Source of the DNA: Myxococcota bacterium
GTDB lineage: Bacteria > Myxococcota_A > UBA796
Reading direction: 5' to 3'
DNA: 40,567 nt
Assembly (NCBI GenBank): GCA_029251165.1
Contig: JAQXDW010000091.1
Span: 1-40,567, forward strand
A program made the position numbers and the translations under genes. A model generated the notes under the pieces. That model saw only the letters and a list, made by a program, of their open reading frames with translations, was not told the origin of the DNA and made no database searches. Below, one piece after another: positions 16,460 to 25,212 of this stretch. Each line of letters begins with the position of its first letter. Position 1 is the first letter of the stretch.

Positions 16460-16596
16460 TGTGACCCCCGGAGCCACACGGCAGGCCCCGATCTCGGCAC
16501 ACACCGAGCGAGCCACATCACGCGCCGGTCATCGGTCATGAGCACACCCGTCACGAAGCCGATCAAGTGCTCCATGAGGCGAGCCGCGCGGTGGCG

Positions 16597-18168
16597 TCAG
16601 GCGGTGGCGGTGGGATCTGTGGCGGTGGGATCTTCTGTCGCAGCCGAGCGGCGGCGGAGCACAAGCAGCGGGAGAAGCAACAGCCCAGCAAACCCACCAG
16701 CACCGCCCGTGCTGCATCCACAGCCCTTTGAGCCGGGCTCAGCGGTTCCATCGAGAGACGCCTCGCCTTCCGTGTCGTCCGCGCCAGTGTCCGTGTCGTC
16801 TGCGCCAGTGTCCGTGTCGTCCGCACCGGTGTCCGTGTCGTCTTCACCGGTGTCCGTGTCGTCTTCACCCGTGTCCGTGTCGTCTTCACCCGTGTCCACC
16901 GCGTACTCTACAGAGGCTTCGAAGGAGTAGGACCCCAGCGAGCCGTAGTCGGAGTACCCCGGAGAGTCGGGATCGTCGTACCCAGTGCCGTCGACGGTGA
17001 GGAAGTAGGTCCCGGCCTCGAGAGAGAGATCGAAGTCGGCATACAGCGCCGTGGGCGGGTTCGACTCGGCCAGGACGGTGCCCGACTTGTCGGTGATCGC
17101 CGCCGCAATGTCGAGGTTCGGATTGATGGGGTCTGGCTCGACATGCAGCACGAGCAGGCCAGCCTCAGACACCTCAAGCTGGAAGACGTCCAGATCGTCG
17201 CTCTGCTCGATGAGTCCATCCACCAGGACCGGACTGTCGAGGTCGATGACCGTTGCGGTGCCGATGCTGCTTCCGTGGTCATCGACGCGGTAGTCGAACC
17301 CGTTGAGGCTCGTGATGATGGCGAGGTCGTCCTCCCCCACGGTGTTGGAGTCGGGGTAGTCGCCGCGATCCCACTGGCTCAGGCCGTAGTTGGTCCAGCC
17401 CATGATCGGAGACCACGCCACATCGCCGGTGCCGTGCCCCCGGTAGTAAGAGGGGCCCGTGACGGTGCCGTCGTCAGCCAGTCCGAGCGTGTGCCCCACC
17501 TCGTGCGACACCGAGTCGGCGGTCCACAGCCAGGTCTCGTAGATGTCCGAGAAGTTGCCGGACCACGCGAAGAGTTCGTCGTCATACGCGGAGGAGAAGG
17601 TGCCGCTGTAGGCCCAGCTGTAGTCGTAGGACAGGTGGTTGATGACAGCCCGGACTCCCCACTCTGTGTCGCCGTTGCCGGTGTTCTTCAGCGCCTCGAT
17701 GTCCGGCCGCTCGGTGGTGATGTCAATGTCGAAGGGCATGAAGTCTTCCGAGACCGACCACCACACCAGCTGGATGATGGTGAGCTCGTCGTCGGAGAGG
17801 GTCTCGGGGCTGCCCTCCCAATTCCACGCCGGGTAGACATACATCGACCCGCCCCATGGGACGGAGTGTCCGTCGAAGTCGAGGTAGACGATCTTCGTCG
17901 CGCCGGGGTTGCTGTGGAGGGTGAGGGTGTCCTCCAGCGGAAAGGGTGCATCGGTCAAGACCGTAGACGGCGGGAGGGTGATGCCTCGCTCTGAGGGAGA
18001 CGGAAACCGGTCCCTCACTGGAGCCATGCTCGGAAACCGCAGCGAAGCATCAAGCGCCTCGATCTTGAGGTCTTCAGCCTGGGCGGAAGAGAGCAGTACA
18101 GCGGTCAGCGAGAGCAGAGACATCATCATGAGCGCGATGGTAGCCGATACCATGAGGACTCGCGTCAT
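16597..18168 (-). CDS. Secreted zinc metalloprotease with PPC-like domain, Asp/Thr stalk and MYXO-CTERM anchor
   Basis: A 523-residue precursor: signal peptide ending SSAQA at about residue 31, peptidase domain ~90-295, pre-peptidase-C-like beta domain ~298-420 (GSSIGTATVIDLDSPVLVDG...QSDDLDVFQLEV), a stalk of DTGEDDT-type units (~425-465), then the Myxococcota sorting signal: GCGCS at 482-486, hydrophobic helix and RRR at 505-507. The zinc site is HEVGHTLGLAD (His222, Glu223, His226, Asp232) followed by a Met-turn SPIMGW (Met256). The third ligand position holds Asp rather than the commoner His, as in snapalysin-type HExxHxxGxxD enzymes. A 16-residue tail (repeats of DPTAT) follows the Arg cluster, which is unusual. 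Surface anchoring is inferred from the family. Confidence 0.9.
   Translation of the reverse strand: MTRVLMVSATIALMMMSLLSLTAVLLSSAQAEDLKIEALDASLRFPSMAPVRDRFPSPSERGITLPPSTVLTDAPFPLEDTLTLHSNPGATKIVYLDFDGHSVPWGGSMYVYPAWNWEGSPETLSDDELTIIQLVWWSVSEDFMPFDIDITTERPDIEALKNTGNGDTEWGVRAVINHLSYDYSWAYSGTFSSAYDDELFAWSGNFSDIYETWLWTADSVSHEVGHTLGLADDGTVTGPSYYRGHGTGDVAWSPIMGWTNYGLSQWDRGDYPDSNTVGEDDLAIITSLNGFDYRVDDHGSSIGTATVIDLDSPVLVDGLIEQSDDLDVFQLEVSEAGLLVLHVEPDPINPNLDIAAAITDKSGTVLAESNPPTALYADFDLSLEAGTYFLTVDGTGYDDPDSPGYSDYGSLGSYSFEASVEYAVDTGEDDTDTGEDDTDTGEDDTDTGADDTDTGADDTDTGADDTEGEASLDGTAEPGSKGCGCSTGGAGGFAGLLLLPLLVLRRRSAATEDPTATDPTATA
16771..16896 (-). repeat. 21-bp coding minisatellite (6 copies)
   Basis: Six tandem 21-bp units, e.g. 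CGTGTCGTCCGCGCCAGTGTC on the plus strand, encode the DTGxDDT heptad stalk of the metalloprotease. Copies drift mainly between Glu- and Ala-coding variants. Length variation between strains is to be expected. Confidence 0.85.
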
Positions 18169-18687
18169 GATTCACTATCAATCTAAGAAAACAAAGCTTT
18201 ATCGGTTGTTATTTCTGAATTTACACAGCTCATCACTTCGCTACAATTACGATGTCTCAGGGCTGTAGCCAAGAGTCTCCCGACTCCACTCGATGGGCTG
18301 CAGTGCTCTGAGAGCGTCCCTACTTGTCGCCATCTGTGAGCCATCTACATTGCTATACAACCAAGTACAGTCAATATAGACGGATGGACGCACACTTCCT
18401 CTCTGGATTACAACCAACACCGCCACACACGACCTCCAGTGTGGCGCATCGGATCCTCCGGCCTGATGCGGTGCCGATGGCGCCCGCTCCACCGCAGCGC
18501 GCACAAGTCCGCAGCCAGGGTCTGAGAACACACCGAGGAGCCCAACCAATCAAGTCAAGCGGTTCTCTTCGAGGCATCCACAGTCAGACACAAAAACGAC
18601 AGCGCCAGCCAGAGCCCTCGCTCATCACCAGAGGACCGCCTTCCGATCAGAACATTCGTGGTAATAAGTGTAATCTGAGGATTTCCA
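18169..18687. other. Intergenic region without a recognised gene
   Basis: About 520 bp between divergent genes. The part next to the metalloprotease (18175-18260) is clearly AT-richer than its surroundings and probably carries that promoter. An open frame of about 100 codons on the minus strand (18247-18549) has no ribosome site or recognised motif and is not called. The 3' end holds the GAGGA ribosome site of the following gene. Confidence 0.4.
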
Positions 18688-21600
18688 ATGATTCGCTACC
18701 TTCTCTCATCGCAGCTTCTCTTCGCGATGCTGGCCTGCGACGACAGCGCCAAGCCAGACGACAGCGCCAAGCCGGCCGATGACGATGGCGATGGACACAT
18801 CGCGGAAGCCGACGGCGGGGAGGACTGCGACGACTCCGACGCAAGCGTGTACCCCAGCGCCGAGGAGATCTGGTATGACGGCATCGACAGCGACTGCGAC
18901 AGCGGCAGCGACTTCGATGCCGACCTCGACGGTCACGACGCCGACGCGCACGGCGGAGAAGACTGCGACGACACCGATCCTGACACCCACCCGGGAGCGG
19001 ATGAGGTCTGGGACGACGGCATCGACCAGGACTGTGACGGCGACATCGACCGTCAGGCCTCCAGCTGCACCGCAGACTTCACCCTGAGCACCCCAAACGG
19101 CGACACCAGCATCGACGGCTGTCAGGAGTGGGGGCTGAGCGCAACCTACGAGTTCGATCCAGACGACGTGCCCGAGATCCGCTCGTTTGTCCTCAGCTTC
19201 GACGGCAGCACCGAGGCGGACTTTGAGTGTGCCATCACCATCGAGCAGGATCACGTCTGCGGAACAGGCTTCTACCGGCACGGCGAGGAGGAGTCCGGGC
19301 TCACACAGGTCGTCACCCTCGACTGCTCAGGAGTTGCCGATGAAGACGAGACCACCTTCATCGGTGAAGGCTACCTGCACCTGACCAGCATCGACACCGG
19401 CGAGGATGCTGGGAGCTTCGCGGGAGAGGGGCTGGACACCCGCATGGAGGGCACCCTCTCCGTCGGAACCGACCGCTACGCCCTGTATGGATCCTTCTCC
19501 ATCGGTGCCATCCAGCTGGTGAGGGATGAAGAAGAGCAGACCACCTGTGCGGTCAGCGATGGCGATGAAGACGACGACGGAGTGCTCGACATCACCTACG
19601 ACGGGGAGGACTGCGACGACACGGATCCCGAGACCGGTCCGGGCTTTGCCCCCAACGACTCTCCCACCGACTGCATGCGAGACCGCGACGGCGACGACTG
19701 GGGAGACCGCACGGTCAGTGCCGACAGCGTGACCCCCGGAACAGACTGCGACGACACCGACGCCACAGCGTACACCGGCATCGCCACCAACGAGCCGACC
19801 CTCTGCACACACGACAGCGACGGTGATGGCTACGGCGACATGACGTCTGTCGAGCCGCTGGATGCCGGAACCGACTGCAACGACAGCGACGCCGCCGAGT
19901 TCCCTGGAGCCGTCACCGAGGCAAGGCCGGGCGAGTGCATGACCGATGCCGACGGCGACGGCTACGGCGACAAGGGCGCCACAGGGCTCTACGACGCCGG
20001 AACCGACTGCAACGACAGCGACGCCGCCGAGTTCCCTGGGGCCGTCACCGAGGCAAGACCGGGCGAGTGCATGACCGACGCCGACGGCGATGGCTACGGC
20101 GACAAGGGCGCCACAGGGCTCTATGACGCCGGAACCGACTGCAACGACAGCGACGCCGCGGAGCTCCCTGGAGCCGTCACTGAGGCAAGACCAGGCGAGT
20201 GCATGACCGATGCCGACGGCGATGGCTACGGCGACAAGGGCGCGAGCGGACTCTACGATGCCGGAACCGACTGCAATGACAGCGACGCCGCCGAGTTCCC
20301 TGGAGCCGTCACCGAGGCGAGACCGAGCGAGTGCATGACCGACGCCGACGCCGATGGCTACGGCGACCTCAGCGCAGGAGGGCTGTATGACGCCGGAACC
20401 GACTGCGACGACAGTCTCCTCGCCGTCTACCCCGGCGCTGCGGTGGCAGAGCCCGACCTGTGCACCATGGACTACGATGGCGACGGCTGGGGCGGCTACT
20501 GCAGCGGCACCCTCAACGCCGACGCTGGCTCGGACTGCCATGACTACGACGCCACGGTGTACCCCGGCTCCATCCTCGAGGCTGCTGGAACCGAGCTGTG
20601 CATGGAGGACGGCGACGGCGACGGCTGGGGCACACCCTCGCCGAGCGGGATCTGCTATGACGCCGGTACCGACTGCGACGACACCGACGTCAGCGTCTAC
20701 CCCGGGGTCGCAGCGAGCGAGAGCGCGCTGTGCACCATGGACGTGGATGGCGACGGCTTCGGAGACGAGGACGCGCCCAGTCCGCTCGACGCCGGGACCG
20801 ACTGCGACGACGCAGACAGCTCTATATACCCGAGCGCACCCGGATTTGAGACTGCTGGCGGCCAAGACATCGACTGCGACGGCGACGACTACATCAACTA
20901 CCCCGATGACGAGCGGGCAGACTGGGGTAGCGTCGAGCTGACGGCACCGTCAGCAGCGGAGGACCTGTCGCTCGGTCAATTCATCGAGGTCGGGGACTGG
21001 GACAACGACGGAACGGATGACTTCTATGTGGGCGGCAACGAGGTGGGCTACATCGTCCTCGGCCCCGCGTCCGCCTGGGACACCGATCTACAGAACGCCA
21101 CCACGTCACATGCAGAAGATGCCCAGGGCATCGGCTTTGGCGACATTAACGGAGACGGCAGCACCGACTTTCTCCTGACCGGCTGGCTGGACGACGACGC
21201 CAAGGGCGCCGCCTGGCTCGGTCCCGTCACGGGGGTCATCGATGCCAGCAATGCCGACTTCACCTGGGAGCGCGGTGGCGACGACGACGACTGCGGAAAC
21301 TACACGTTTGGTCGGTATGAAGACGAGGATGTGCAGATCGGGGACCTCAACGGCGACGGCCAGGCCGATCTGATCGTGGGATCGACCTCTCACAACGGCG
21401 AGTGCAACGGCGGCGCCGGGGTTGTCTGGGGTGCGGTGTATGTCACCTATGGACCCATCAGCGCCGACGTCTCGATCAACGACTCCGACCTCATCCTGAC
21501 CGGCACCAGCTACCCCAACAGCTTTGGCCGCTACCCGCATGTGCTGGAGGACATGGACGGAGATGGCATCGACGACCTCGTCACCAGCTCCTACCGTGGA

Positions 21601-22158
21601 GACGAGAGCCATGTCCTGCTGGACGTGAGCGGCCACAGCTCCGGGAGCTTTGCCACGGAGGCCGACCTCACGCTGACGTACGGAAGCACCTCAAGCCAGA
21701 CCACGGCGAAGTCCTGTGGTGACTACAATGGCGACGGATACGGAGATCTGCTCTATGGAAAGGGGCGGGAGGCGGCGGTCTATCTCGGCTCCACAGCGCC
21801 CACAGACACCCCAGCGGTGGAGTGGGAGGACACCACCGGCAGCTACGGAACCGGCGGCATTGCCGGCGGCGGAGACTTCGACGGTGACGGGTTCGATGAT
21901 GTCGCCTTCCACGACATCTCGAGCAATGTCTTCCTCTACTACGGCGGAACAACCGGCAGCTACGAGCTGATGACCGACGCCGACGCGGTCTTGAGCTGGT
22001 CGAGCAATGTCGGCTCCTCGTATATGGGTGTGGGACGCCCGATACACTTTGGCGACCTTGATCAAGACGGGTGGGATGATCTGCTCATTGGCATGCCCGC
22101 GTCTGACAGCAACGGCTACCGCGCGGGCTCAGTCCTGCACCTGCCTGGCGGGCTGTAG
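18688..22158 (+). CDS. Giant MopE-type Asp/Cys repeat and FG-GAP lipoprotein
   Basis: A 1156-residue lipoprotein: leader MIRYLLSSQLLFAMLAC, lipobox Cys17, GAGGA six bases before the ATG. Residues ~30-120 contain MopE-type motifs (GGEDCDDSDASVYPSAEEIW, GGEDCDDTDPDTHPGADEVW) each ending in a DGIDSDCD or DGIDQDCD pattern (PF11617, putative metal binding). A ~170-residue beta domain with Cys follows, then about ten more DCDDxD/DCNDSD repeats (~310-740), four of them nearly identical 44-residue units. The last ~400 residues are an FG-GAP propeller (DINGDGSTDFLLTG, DLNGDGQADLIVG, DYNGDGYGDLLYG, DFDGDGFDDVAF). MopE repeats are named after a Methylococcus copper-binding protein, but the Asp/Cys loops here look more like calcium or disulfide modules. 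Likely a surface-exposed structural or adhesive protein. Confidence 0.92.
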   Translation: MIRYLLSSQLLFAMLACDDSAKPDDSAKPADDDGDGHIAEADGGEDCDDSDASVYPSAEEIWYDGIDSDCDSGSDFDADLDGHDADAHGGEDCDDTDPDTHPGADEVWDDGIDQDCDGDIDRQASSCTADFTLSTPNGDTSIDGCQEWGLSATYEFDPDDVPEIRSFVLSFDGSTEADFECAITIEQDHVCGTGFYRHGEEESGLTQVVTLDCSGVADEDETTFIGEGYLHLTSIDTGEDAGSFAGEGLDTRMEGTLSVGTDRYALYGSFSIGAIQLVRDEEEQTTCAVSDGDEDDDGVLDITYDGEDCDDTDPETGPGFAPNDSPTDCMRDRDGDDWGDRTVSADSVTPGTDCDDTDATAYTGIATNEPTLCTHDSDGDGYGDMTSVEPLDAGTDCNDSDAAEFPGAVTEARPGECMTDADGDGYGDKGATGLYDAGTDCNDSDAAEFPGAVTEARPGECMTDADGDGYGDKGATGLYDAGTDCNDSDAAELPGAVTEARPGECMTDADGDGYGDKGASGLYDAGTDCNDSDAAEFPGAVTEARPSECMTDADADGYGDLSAGGLYDAGTDCDDSLLAVYPGAAVAEPDLCTMDYDGDGWGGYCSGTLNADAGSDCHDYDATVYPGSILEAAGTELCMEDGDGDGWGTPSPSGICYDAGTDCDDTDVSVYPGVAASESALCTMDVDGDGFGDEDAPSPLDAGTDCDDADSSIYPSAPGFETAGGQDIDCDGDDYINYPDDERADWGSVELTAPSAAEDLSLGQFIEVGDWDNDGTDDFYVGGNEVGYIVLGPASAWDTDLQNATTSHAEDAQGIGFGDINGDGSTDFLLTGWLDDDAKGAAWLGPVTGVIDASNADFTWERGGDDDDCGNYTFGRYEDEDVQIGDLNGDGQADLIVGSTSHNGECNGGAGVVWGAVYVTYGPISADVSINDSDLILTGTSYPNSFGRYPHVLEDMDGDGIDDLVTSSYRGDESHVLLDVSGHSSGSFATEADLTLTYGSTSSQTTAKSCGDYNGDGYGDLLYGKGREAAVYLGSTAPTDTPAVEWEDTTGSYGTGGIAGGGDFDGDGFDDVAFHDISSNVFLYYGGTTGSYELMTDADAVLSWSSNVGSSYMGVGRPIHFGDLDQDGWDDLLIGMPASDSNGYRAGSVLHLPGGL
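19864..20391 (+). repeat. 132-bp coding tandem repeat, four copies
   Basis: The sequence GCCGGAACCGACTGC recurs at 19864, 19996, 20128, 20260 and 20392, i.e. at exact 132-bp steps. The units encode a 44-residue module (AGTDCNDSDAAEFPGAVTEA...CMTDADGDGYGD) and are almost identical at the DNA level, unlike the diverged repeats around them, indicating recent duplication or gene conversion. Confidence 0.9.
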
Positions 22159-22245
22159 CGAGCCGAGCATCGGCGCAAAGCTCCCCAGGGCAGCACAGCT
22201 CCCGTGTGGGATACTCGCGGCACCACCCCCAGACGAGAGAGTCCA

Positions 22246-22650
22246 TTGAACAGGCTCCGATACACAGTCTTCTTGTCGTTGCTGATTGCATGTACGTCCG
22301 CCTCAGAGACCAGCACGACACCAGCGCACAACGCAAACGCAAACGCAAACGCCAACAGCGCACCGCAGACGAACGCCAACAGCGCACCGCAGACGAACGC
22401 CCCCAAGCCACAAGGCAGCGCAGGCTCAGCTCCGAGCACCGAGCGCGAGGGGGGCTGCAACGACCACCAGACGCGGATGTGCTGCGGAGATGCGGAGTGT
22501 GATGGTCCAGAGACGCCCGAGACCTGTCCCGAAGACTGTGGTGAGCCCACAGGTTCCGCTGAGGGCGCAGAAGACGCTGCAGAAGACGCTGAGGGTGCTG
22601 AGGGCGCAGAAGACGCTGAGAACGCTGAGGGTGCTGAGGGCGTGCCCTGA
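22246..22650 (+). CDS. Small lipoprotein with Cys motif and low-complexity tails
   Basis: The start is taken as the TTG at 22246, giving MNRLRYTVFLSLLIAC with lipobox Cys16 and a GAGAG six bases upstream; a start at 22204 would add an unlikely N-terminal extension. After Asn/Ala and SAPQTN repeats comes a compact Cys motif, CNDHQTRMCCGDAECDGPET then CPEDC, like the CGDxxCDGPETxxxCPxDC pattern frequent in exported Myxococcota proteins. The C-terminal ~35 residues are repeats of EGAEDAE. Function unknown; a surface location is inferred from the lipobox. Confidence 0.7.
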   Translation: MNRLRYTVFLSLLIACTSASETSTTPAHNANANANANSAPQTNANSAPQTNAPKPQGSAGSAPSTEREGGCNDHQTRMCCGDAECDGPETPETCPEDCGEPTGSAEGAEDAAEDAEGAEGAEDAENAEGAEGVP

Positions 22651-22751
22651 GGACAGACGAACGGCATGCGCCGGAGGCCTGGACACGCGGCTTTTCAGCA
22701 CTACGCAGTCTCTGTGACCACGGCATCGCAGCCGTGGCCCACGGAGTCACC

Positions 22752-23309
22752 ATGTACCGTCCCGCTGTCCTCCTCCTGCTCGCGCTCGGCGGCTGCACCT
22801 CCAGCCACTCCAGCACCCCAGCTTCTCCAGCGGGAGAGATCCACGCCGCTCCCCTCACCCAGCTCGACGGCACGCCACTCCCCGCCGACACCCTGGCCGG
22901 AAAGGTGGTCCTCTTCGTCAACGTGGCCAGCTCCTGTGGATACACGTCCCAGTATGAGGGTCTACAGGCCCTCTACGAGACCCACCGAGACGACGGCCTG
23001 GTGATCGTCGGCGTGCCCTGCAACCAGTTCGGCGGACAGGAGCCTGGCACCCCCGAGTCCATCGCGACCTTCTGCAAGACCACCTACGGCGTGACCTTCC
23101 CCCTGCTGGAGAAGCAGGCGGTCAACGGCTCCGAGCGCAGCGCGCTCTATCAGCAGCTGGTGGGCGGCGGAGACGACGTGCGCTGGAACTTCGAGAAGTT
23201 CATCGTGGGCCGTGATGGTGCGGTACAGGCACGCTTCCCCTCAGGCACACAGCCCGACTCTGGAGAGCTCCGCGCAGCCATCGAGCAGGCCCTCGCTCAG
23301 GCCGGCTAG
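22752..23309 (+). CDS. Lipoprotein glutathione peroxidase (Cys type, thioredoxin fold)
   Basis: A 185-residue member of the glutathione peroxidase family (PF00255), reducing hydroperoxides with thiols. The ATG at 22752 has GGAG five bases upstream. Leader MYRPAVLLLLALGGC makes it a lipoprotein (Cys15). The catalytic set is complete: Cys62 in FVNVASSCGYTSQY, Gln96 in PCNQFGGQEPG, and Trp145-Asn146 in RWNFEKF. Cys rather than selenocysteine is used, as in most bacterial homologues (BtuE-like), which commonly use thioredoxin. An additional Cys108 (SIATFCKTTYGVTF) is at the usual resolving-Cys region. Envelope location suggests protection of lipids or exported proteins from peroxide. It converges on the lipoprotein gene at 23344. 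Confidence 0.92.
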   Translation: MYRPAVLLLLALGGCTSSHSSTPASPAGEIHAAPLTQLDGTPLPADTLAGKVVLFVNVASSCGYTSQYEGLQALYETHRDDGLVIVGVPCNQFGGQEPGTPESIATFCKTTYGVTFPLLEKQAVNGSERSALYQQLVGGGDDVRWNFEKFIVGRDGAVQARFPSGTQPDSGELRAAIEQALAQAG

Positions 23310-23343
23310 CCGCGGCCGGGCGCACAGACACCACGCCACGGCA

Positions 23344-23958
23344 TCAGTAGCCCACGCCATATCCCGCGCCGGAGCCGCTCCCGTACATCCCCGACACATC
23401 CTGCCCGCCGAGGTCACCGCTGTAGGCGTAGACGTACGCCCCGGTGGAGGCGTCGTAGCTGAGGTCCATGGAGTAGTCGAAGGATGCAGTGCCGCTCACC
23501 GCTCCCGTCGCCACCACGTCGCCAAACATGTGATAGCGCTGCTCCATGCTCCCGTCTGCCGCCGTCATCATGTAGAGGCTCATCCCGGTCACGCCGTTGA
23601 GGATGACGCCCCCGCTCTCGACGTCGGTGAACACCATGTCGTACTCGTACTGATAGTGCTCGGCGCTCATGGTCAAGGATCCGACCAACTCGATGGTGCC
23701 CGTCCACAGGCCGGTGCCGCTGATGGTCGCGGCGAACGAGTAGTCGTCTCCATCTTGCTCCACCGCCCAGCCTGTTGTTGAAGGCTCCGCTGCTGAAGGG
23801 GTCGTGACCCGCTGTGCCGACTCTGCTGAGACGGCCGTCGACACCATGTACATGGCCTGGAAGACCTGCTGTGCTTCGTCCTGGGCGAGCCCCCCGCCTC
23901 CGCAAGCGGACACGGTCGGGAGCACTACAATGGCTGCAGCGATGGAGGGCAGGCGCAT
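23344..23958 (-). CDS. Hypothetical lipoprotein (204 aa)
   Basis: Signal sequence MRLPSIAAAIVVLPTVSAC followed by a glycine run, so a lipoprotein with Cys19. The mature region has alternating short strands rich in Thr, Ser, Tyr and Gly (WAVEQDGDDYSFAATISGTG, LVGSLTMSAEHYQYEYDMVF, VSGTASFDYSMDLSYDA), suggesting an antiparallel beta-barrel or sheet, and ends in a Gly/Tyr/Ser tail (MYGSGSGAGYGVGY). No family recognised. A GGATGA just upstream of the ATG is the only ribosome-site candidate. Confidence 0.78.
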   Translation of the reverse strand: MRLPSIAAAIVVLPTVSACGGGGLAQDEAQQVFQAMYMVSTAVSAESAQRVTTPSAAEPSTTGWAVEQDGDDYSFAATISGTGLWTGTIELVGSLTMSAEHYQYEYDMVFTDVESGGVILNGVTGMSLYMMTAADGSMEQRYHMFGDVVATGAVSGTASFDYSMDLSYDASTGAYVYAYSGDLGGQDVSGMYGSGSGAGYGVGY

Positions 23959-24098
23959 GGGGTCATCCAGAGGACTGAAGGGAGACCCACAGTATACCGC
24001 TGCTCAGACAGGGCACACGATTGCCCCGTGCGTGACCTGACGACATCCAGTGCAGATCGTGCTCTATAGAGAGCGGGCACGTGAGCCGTGCTCCCCTA

Positions 24099-24614
24099 TT
24101 AGAGGCGGTTGGAGAGCCCTTCTTCAATGGCAGCACGAGAGCCGATCCCCAGGGTGACAGCCGATCCGACGTTCCCCTCTGAGGGAGGTCCCACAGAGAC
24201 AAAGTAGGTCAGCTCTCCCTCGGCGGCATTGAGCACGGCTGCGCCCTCTGAGCCAACGCTCTGCTCTGGCTCGAGGCCCTTCGCCGTGATCTCGGCACGG
24301 TACTGCTCAATCAGCCCCGATGCCTCGTCCTCAGACTGGTAGCTGACCATGTGAGAGACAGGCTGCTCGGGCAGCGAGATGAGGGCGGACATGATCAACG
24401 TAGAGCGTGGTGGAGGAGAGAGACTCAGGGCGGGATCATGCACGGCTCCGTCGCCAAACTTCATCTCCATCCGACCACCACCGGGGAGGGTCATGGCCAT
24501 GCCGTCCTCGCTGATGTCGATCTGCTCACCAGTGACACTCTCAATGAGCTTCTCAGAGAGACCGGCACAAGCCAGCAGCAGGAAGGCACTTCCAGTCAAG
24601 ATCAGCCGACGCAT
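24099..24614 (-). CDS. Hypothetical lipoprotein (171 aa)
   Basis: The frame stays open far upstream, but the true start is the ATG at 24614: it gives the signal MRRLILTGSAFLLLAC (lipobox LLAC) and has AGGAAGA just upstream. The mature protein contains a segment resembling a short amphipathic beta domain (IDISEDGMAMTLPGGGRMEM), then an alpha/beta part (MVSYQSEDEASGLIEQYRAE, EGELTYFVSVGPPSEGNVGS). The latter recalls sensor-type domains that monitor envelope proteins, but no family is recognised. It lies 140 bp upstream of the other small lipoprotein gene on the same strand. Confidence 0.8.
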   Translation of the reverse strand: MRRLILTGSAFLLLACAGLSEKLIESVTGEQIDISEDGMAMTLPGGGRMEMKFGDGAVHDPALSLSPPPRSTLIMSALISLPEQPVSHMVSYQSEDEASGLIEQYRAEITAKGLEPEQSVGSEGAAVLNAAEGELTYFVSVGPPSEGNVGSAVTLGIGSRAAIEEGLSNRL

Positions 24615-25212
24615 TGTTCTTCCTTGGGCTCGAGACCTGGGCGTTGAGATACCAAGATTGGGTGCTCGGCGCCCGATTCTATCCGGACTTGAGCGAGATC
24701 CGATCAGCATGCGCCGGCGGCAGCGTGAGCGAGATGACGCCAGGCCAAGTTTAATCGTCTTTGCGAAGAACAAGCGCTCCGTAGAGCCATCAGAAATTCG
24801 ATTGTTTTCTATCAAACCCATGCTTGTTCCAAGCGTGTACTTCGACAACAACCTGCTCGATGACGACGGTGCCGCATCGGGATACGGCATCAAGCCAATA
24901 CTCCCATTACCCTTATTAAAGGTGCACTTACCCTCACGGACCACGCGTTCATCCGGGTAGACTCGATCACGTTCACGGTGGCTGTCGCCCCCTTCAGCTG
25001 GCTAAAATTCGGGCGAACCATCTGGGCCGAGCCGACATCGCTCCTGTGCTTGAAGCCAAGCAGCATCGGGGAGCAGGCTCGTGCGCCTCTCCTTCGAGGA
25101 GGGTCGCGTCCGGACCGACCGGGTAGCCGCAGGGGGAGAGGACTCGTCGAGCGAGTCAGGAGCGGTCACCCGAGCACCGCATCGGCCACCGCAACGCTGG
25201 ACGCCCCTCGCC
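24615..25212. other. Region of about 600 bp with an AT-richer patch and no assigned gene
   Basis: Between 24750 and 25010 base composition drops noticeably below that of the neighbours. Several frames are open on both strands: on the minus strand the lipoprotein frame extends upstream through EGKCTFNKGNGSIGLMPYPD, and a 43-codon frame starts MVRPNFSQLKGATATVNVIE near 25022. None has a clear ribosome site. It may be the remains of a foreign gene or simply a long promoter region for the lipoprotein at 24099. Confidence 0.3.

Noticed and set aside
18247..18549. 100-codon minus-strand frame in the intergenic region
   Set aside because: No ribosome site or recognised motif; could be a remnant but is not supportable.
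19327..20865. 512-codon minus-strand frame opposite the MopE repeats
   Set aside because: Produced by the repetitive Asp codons read antisense (Val/Ala/Gly-rich).
23305..23343. Intrinsic terminator between convergent genes
   Set aside because: A GC-rich inverted repeat (CCGGC/GCCGG) is present but the stem is short and has no T-run.
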